A DNA stretch of 64,000 nt, taken from NCBI GenBank assembly GCA_930367205.1, contig OV884009.1:84217189-84281188 (forward strand), read 5' to 3'. The notes under the pieces are model-generated. The model did not search any database. It saw only the letters and a list, made by a program, of their open reading frames with translations, and was not told the DNA's origin. Source of the DNA: Acanthosoma haemorrhoidale (taxonomy: Eukaryota; Arthropoda; Insecta; Hemiptera; Acanthosomatidae). The position numbers and the translations under genes are program-made. How positions within the stretch are numbered: position 1 is the stretch's first letter; the number at the start of each line of letters is the position of its first letter. This document shows positions 58,771-64,000 of this stretch, piece by piece.

Positions 58771-61700
58771 CAGGCTTTGAACAGTATATAAAACTTGAAA
58801 GTCAATTAGAAGTTTAATTATAAGTAAATAGTAATGGGTCTGACATTTTTCATGATTTTTATTTTACTTTATGTATATTATATATGCACGTTATATTCCA
58901 GCCAAACCACCGTAAGTCGTAATATGTATTTTTAATCGCTTGGAAAATTTTTACTGGTCCTACATCACAAGGATATACAACTAGACAAAAGACGAATTTC
59001 AAGTACCTCTTTGAAAGTAGAACTTTTGGACCCAGAAAAAATATAAAATATATGTTTGATTTAACGATAAAACAGAAAAATACAATTTTTGAATTGAACA
59101 ATTTACGGTGACTACCTTTTTTATACATGAGGCCTGGTTCATAATATGTTGACAGTACGTTTAGTATAAATGTTGCTCTGGATTCAAGATCCACTATGAG
59201 ATGTAATTTCATATTGAGATAAAATTAAGTCTCTAAGAAGAATTTATTCGAGGTTTAGTTGCATAACTGGCCCCCAGGAGGATACATTAGAGAAGTTAGT
59301 CAACAATAAATTTAAGGATGTTTAAAAAAAAAATAATTTTCAAGACTCGTCATTAGGTATTTAGTGTTTTTCAAGCTGATTTAAACAGTATTTTAAATAA
59401 TTTTTTTAGTACTGTATTCTTATTTTTTTTATTTTTTCAAAAGGTGAAAAGGCATTGTTTTTCATTTACTTAACTATTTGAATAAGATTTTCTATGAAAT
59501 GTGAGTAGGAAAATGCTTACAAGTTCCTTAAACGAAAAATAGCTATGTACAGAAATGATGTATCTTTATTTTTATAAATAGGTTAAACAGATTAGGACTG
59601 AAATAAAAGGTTCACTTTCTACCGGGCAATAATGAAATCCGCTGGTTAAAACTTTATATTATATTATATATTGGCTTCACGTCGTCGGCAGTAATGGCCA
59701 AAGTTAAAGGCTAAATCTATGAGAAACATCGCCCGGTGGAAACGCACTGAAACAATCTCTTCCAATCTCAGGTTCCGCGGGGAGGCAACTTCCTGAGCAA
59801 TTATCTATTCAGCCAATATAAATTGGCGGGTGCCTTTGATTACCAACAAGGTTATCAGTTCCGCTGGCAGCACCATGATGGAAACAAGGCTCACCGAAAG
59901 CCGGTTGTTATGGTCCGATGAAGAAGGACAAGAGACAATTCAACTAATATACGGCAGAAAAATGTTGGTGAAAACGACTTGATCAGTTCATGTAATTAAA
60001 GTTCACTAATCCCATATTATTTATTATTAACCCAGACACTTATATATTGAATTGTACAATCTACTTGAATATCTATGATTGAATTGCATCTCTTTTACCG
60101 TTAGCAGAGCATCAAATGCAACTTTCAAAATATCATACCGAAACTTTTTAAAAAGTTGTAAATACGATTAAAATAATATTTTAATAGCAATAACTAATTA
60201 CTAATTATAATAAGTAGTTGAATCAATCATAATTGGAATCAATGTCGAGCTCTTTAAATTTATACGCTAATTAATATGATAAGAATATAATAATTTTCAA
60301 GTTACCATTTTTGATAAAGTTGGTAGTATTTTTCGTGCCGTGGGCTCATTGTAGGCCAAAAAAATGACTCATAAGTGAATCATTAATTTTCATAAAAGAG
60401 TGAGTGAAATGATGGACCCTGTTAGAAGATCGCAAATTCGGGTAAAGTTGTTTGATAACTGGATAACAAAAGTACATCAACTTTGTCCGTTGCCCCTATA
60501 TTGTCTATAATATTCGTTTGGTTGGATGAATATTATGGCGCATTTTTGAGTAATTCATAATCCACAACTGGAGGGTGGTTGAGGCTGTTCTTAAAGTTTT
60601 CCACCCCTCACCTTCAACCAAACCTATTCTTCCTGCGTCCACCTTCCCACTATGTCATGTTTTCATTAGTGTCTGAAGAGAATTTACAGTGTTTTTTCCG
60701 GACAGTCTAGTTGGGATACAATTATTTATCGCATGGTCCCATTATGAATAAAACGATATGACGGTTAGGGTGCATAAATGAATAAAGCATTATTAGATTA
60801 ATACAATGGCATAATTATAATAACAAAATAGTCAAATAAAGATGATTTTATTTAAAATCAACAATTTTTTAGTGCATTAGTATTTTTTCAGGGAACCTAT
60901 TATATTAAAAAAATACTTGTTAGCACACAATCTAAGTGAATAACACAAATAAAACTAAATTGATATATTAAATTCAAGAAGGGATGCAAGTGGTATTTAA
61001 ATAGTATTATAAATTAGTCTTATCCGAGTCAAAAAGTAATTAGGGGGGAGAAGAAGCAAAAGAATCAGAAAACGTAGAAAGAAGGTGGAGAAAAAATGGC
61101 TGTTTAAAGACGTTTATTTGAAAAATTACAATTTACTTGTACAGTATTATGAATTGGGATTCAAAACTTTTGTACAAATCACATTCATACCAACATTTAT
61201 AAAATTAGAGGAACGCTGTGATATTTAAAGAAAATGGACCCTTGATCCCACTGTTTTTACAGAGGTTTCGGCCATGCAACGAAAAAAAAAAAGATAGAAA
61301 AGAGAGGCTAAACCAAAGGTTAAAAGACTAAGGGATGAAATAAGACATGAGATGACCCCCTGTGGGAATTGGCTGTAAGGGATTTATGGACGTAGAGTGT
61401 TTATTAAAAGAGCGTGCAAAGGAGGCCTGCTGCCAGTTTCCACAACGAGGCGTGCCAGCTCCTACTTGTGGAGGCGCGATTCCATCTTGGCTCTACGGTC
61501 CAATATTTATACATAAGATCCCCTTTTTCCATCTGCAAATCAAATTTTGACCTAATCCGACCGGTAAGAACGGTCAATATCTGAAAGCTTATTTGAGATT
61601 CCGCAGTTGTTATACGGCAGCCAGTGTCGTAGGAATACTACGGCCCTTATGGAAAATATCCTGTGAAATAGCCATTACCCGATTCATTTATGCAGTTAGA

Positions 61701-62600
61701 GCCCTGACTTCCATCGTGAGCCCTCTTACAGTCAAGACTATTTCCGTACGAAATAAATCCGCTATTACAGCTACGGTTATACTGCAAAAGTCCACGTTGG
61801 GGCTGTATTAGTATTTTATTTATGTTATATTATAGTATATGAGTCATGTGTTTTGGGTATTATTATTGCCTAGTGCACAAGAGTAATCTAACCCATACAA
61901 GGAACTGAAAAGGGAAGGATCGGGAGAAGGAACTGAACACAAAAAGTCAATTAATTCTCAAGGGGTTGATCAGCGAGACCCTTAGGCTGAATCCGAAACC
62001 ATAAGGTAATTTTAAATTTCCAATAAATAGTGAAACGTTCAATACATACGTATACCCCTATGCACAAATGATAAAACACAGAATGTCACCGAAACAACCC
62101 ATAAATATAATGTTATAAATCTAAAAGAAAATACACGCACATTTAAAATTAATAGATTTTATTACTAACTCTTGTTGATTATTAAACTGATTATTGATGA
62201 TTAACTCGTACACGAAGATTGGCCTCAGAATGGTGTTAATTCCTTTTCATAATGTGGTATAATACAGCGAGCCTAGAATAAATCTCAAGGAAATCTCAGT
62301 AGGCATCTTTAAGTCAATTTAATCACTTTTGATATTTTTTGAAATTAAATTTCATGCAACCAAGATGGCTTAACAGAAAAGAAGGAAGTATTTCAAGTAT
62401 TATCAATCATTCAGTTATTGAGAACCTCACACGTCCCGGCCCATGGTACCCTTTGAAAGTTTTATGCAATTCCTGTATTTTCCTAAAGTGATTTTGATAA
62501 AAAAAAAGAAAACATTTCTTAATACTGAAAAGATACAAGCAATGCAATTGATCCTCAGATGAAATAATTTGTTTTTGTTACTCTAAAATAGAACGAAATA
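58771..62600. other. AT-rich region with two GC-richer unrecognised patches
   Basis: Patch 1 (59680-59960) includes a 56-codon open frame (59751-59921) reading AGAFDYQQGYQFRWQHHDG. Patch 2 (61350-61815) holds two ATG frames, 62 and 72 codons, the second starting MRFRSCYTAASVVGILRPLW. None has a motif I recognise; these could be remnants of exons or of another repeat. The rest is featureless. Confidence 0.35.
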
Positions 62601-62619
62601 AAATAACAATAAACTGTCA

Positions 62620-63230
62620 AAAAACAATTTGACGCCTCACCGTAGTCATCAAAACGATAGTCATGCCAGAACTATTAAATATTTCCTCACTTCGCCTATC
62701 CCTCTCTCATTCACATTAAAAGCCATTAACCTCTCTGAGTTGAAACACCTTCCGAAAAACTTACTTTACCGAAAATCTCCGGGATATAATCTCCTTACTC
62801 CTCAAATTCTCCTACAACTTCCTACTAAAGCCATAATCTTCCTAAGCTACATTTATAATGGCATTATCCGAAAGACGCACTTTCCTCTTCCCTGGAAACA
62901 TTCTACTATCGTCCTATTTCCCAAAACTGGTAAACCACCCAATGGAACCTCATCTTACTGTCTAATTTGCTTACTCCCTATCCTTCCAAAAATCTTTGAA
63001 AAACTCCTATTGAAACGCCTACTTCCAATTGTTGTATAGAAAAATCTCTAGTACTCACCAGATTGGTTTCGTCTATGACATTTCACTGTGCCTTCACGTT
63101 GTTCATCACATATCCTTAGGCCTTAAAAGCAAACACTATTGCATTGGTGGCGTTCTGGACATAGCACAATGTCTGACAGGGTTTGGCACGCAGGTTTGCT
63201 TTACAAGCTCAAACGTTATTTATGTGATTG
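62620..63230 (+). pseudogene. ORF2 reverse transcriptase N-terminal fragment (Jockey-like)
   Basis: A 136-codon frame ends at 63039: INLSELKHLPKNLLYRKSPG, YNLLTPQILLQLPTKAIIF, LPWKHSTIVLFPKTGKPP, LPKIFEKLLLKRLLP. After a shift the next frame gives HQIGFVYDISLC, then YCIGGVLDIAQCLTGFGTQV, matching RT motif A (FLDIAQAFDRVWH-type; the second-helix Asp is changed). It is the same segment as 3.23-3.53 kb but extends further. Truncated at both ends. Confidence 0.75.
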
Positions 63231-63363
63231 ACACTTCACGTAAACATGAAGACGAATATTGTGTTTGTACATTTTTATTGTCAAATAGCTATCCACAGAA
63301 AATCTCATGTTTGTATTACATCTTATTCTTCCATTCTGGGCAATGGGTGATTCTGATCAAAGG

Positions 63364-63945
63364 TCTCATTCATACTATTATGTTTGAAATAAGCCGTGAG
63401 ATCTCCTGAATCGACATAGTTGTCACTTTCACGCAAGCACCAGAAGAAACGGAGTCTTGGGAAGTTCCCCTCGCACCTCCATCCGTCCCAGAGCGTGATA
63501 GTCACAAACCCTCACATTGCCAGGACTCACGCTGTCACGTGCTTATTTTACGAGGGCACTGCCGTTTAGTATCTGCGGAGGATTATAGGGATGTGTGGCG
63601 AAGTGTACTGACTATGCTAGGGCCTTAAGGTGGTATTGCATAGGTTTCGATGGAATAAGTTTAAGACGTAGGGTATATTAAGGTCGTTATGAAGGGTTTA
63701 GTCGCTGACGTAATAAGAATCATTTGATTGTTCTTAGGTTTTTTGATTGAAAGGATCGTATGCGCTTGGTGTTCGATTTTTTTGCTGTAACTCATAGCCC
63801 TATTCCGTGTGTCCATTGGTTTTAGTATAACTTAGTAAGTTAGTAATTTATTTTCTATTGAGAGATGGGATGTTTTTCGAAGTTGTCTGTTCAATGGTAG
63901 CATGTCACCCTTCTGTCGAGATGAAAAACTAAATACCATAGCATT
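63364..63945 (-). mobile_element. Jockey-like fragment, ORF2 C-terminus and proximal 3' UTR
   Basis: The minus strand covers the ORF2 C-terminal region (WTYGIELWGTA-equivalent near 63785-63815, LRT..NAP near 63700) through the stop to mid-UTR (ggagatctcctgaatc at 63390). It lacks the last 110 bp of the UTR. Heavily frameshifted. Tail-to-tail with the plus-strand RT fragment just upstream; the two are separate insertions or a rearranged one. Confidence 0.7.
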
Positions 63946-64000
63946 TTCAGTAAAATAATCTTTGTAGAGTTCTTTCTAAAAGAAAAGAAAGAAAAGCTTT

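Noticed and set aside
62620..63945. Twin-priming inversion of a single Jockey-like insertion
   Set aside because: The inverted 5' segment would have to abut the 5' side of the 3' segment; here it lies beside the UTR side.

Overview
The window reads as eukaryotic, AT-rich, TE-dense intergenic DNA, most probably from an insect. The grounds are the low GC content, long A/T runs and microsatellites, the absence of any compact gene array or operon, and many decayed copies of arthropod-type non-LTR (Jockey-like) and Ty3/Gypsy-like LTR retroelements. The species cannot be fixed from sequence alone; a stick-insect-like or other hemimetabolous genome is only a weak impression. I found no convincing host protein-coding gene, rRNA or canonical tRNA. 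Almost every reading frame over 60 codons is either retroelement debris or a chance frame.

The dominant resident is one Jockey-like family. At least seventeen pieces of it occur, on both strands: 1.7-3.9, 6.1-6.4, 9.1-10.0, 10.3-10.4, 13.1-13.4, 14.5-14.9, 15.9-16.2, 17.7-18.7, 23.9, 24.6-24.7, 28.3-28.4, 36.6-37.3, 42.2-42.3, 49.3-49.4, 56.6-56.9, 62.6-63.2 and 63.4-63.9 kb. Most are 5'-truncated to the 3' untranslated region, which ends in a recognisable CACAATAAAG-type tail. Four carry readable target-site duplications (9, 22, 11 and 12 bp). The best copy (17.7-18.7 kb, minus strand) keeps about 245 open codons of the ORF2 C-terminus. A second, diverged Jockey-like lineage is at 7.3-7.7 kb, and ORF1 (Gag-like) debris lies at 0.4-0.9 kb.

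The second theme is LTR retrotransposons. A Gypsy-like fragment on the plus strand (48.0-48.9 kb) has an RNase H end, an integrase zinc finger and a 48-bp tandem repeat. Next to it is a degraded but structurally recognisable element on the minus strand (49.5-53.1 kb) with two diverged LTRs, a tRNA-type primer binding site, a short Gag, RT, RNase H and a DD35E integrase. A relative of it (57.4-58.8 kb, minus strand) retains a better integrase.

The rest is non-autonomous or unclassified repeat matter: a foldback element (19.4-19.7 kb), a small hairpin MITE (47.9-48.0 kb), several tRNA-like or SINE-like inverted pairs (for example 5.3-5.5 and 23.1-23.3 kb), and a diverged dispersed repeat family present three times between 26.5 and 32.0 kb. 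That family keeps a GARGTT-like peptide in two copies, which suggests coding origin. There are also a 113-bp direct repeat 940 bp apart (0.25 and 1.2 kb), a 140-bp (TC)n tract and several (TA)n tracts. The 32-36, 37.3-41.6, 43-47.8, 53-56.6 and 58.8-62.6 kb intervals are largely featureless AT-rich sequence. No new multigene system is visible; the most informative signals are retrotransposition structures and unclassified repeats.
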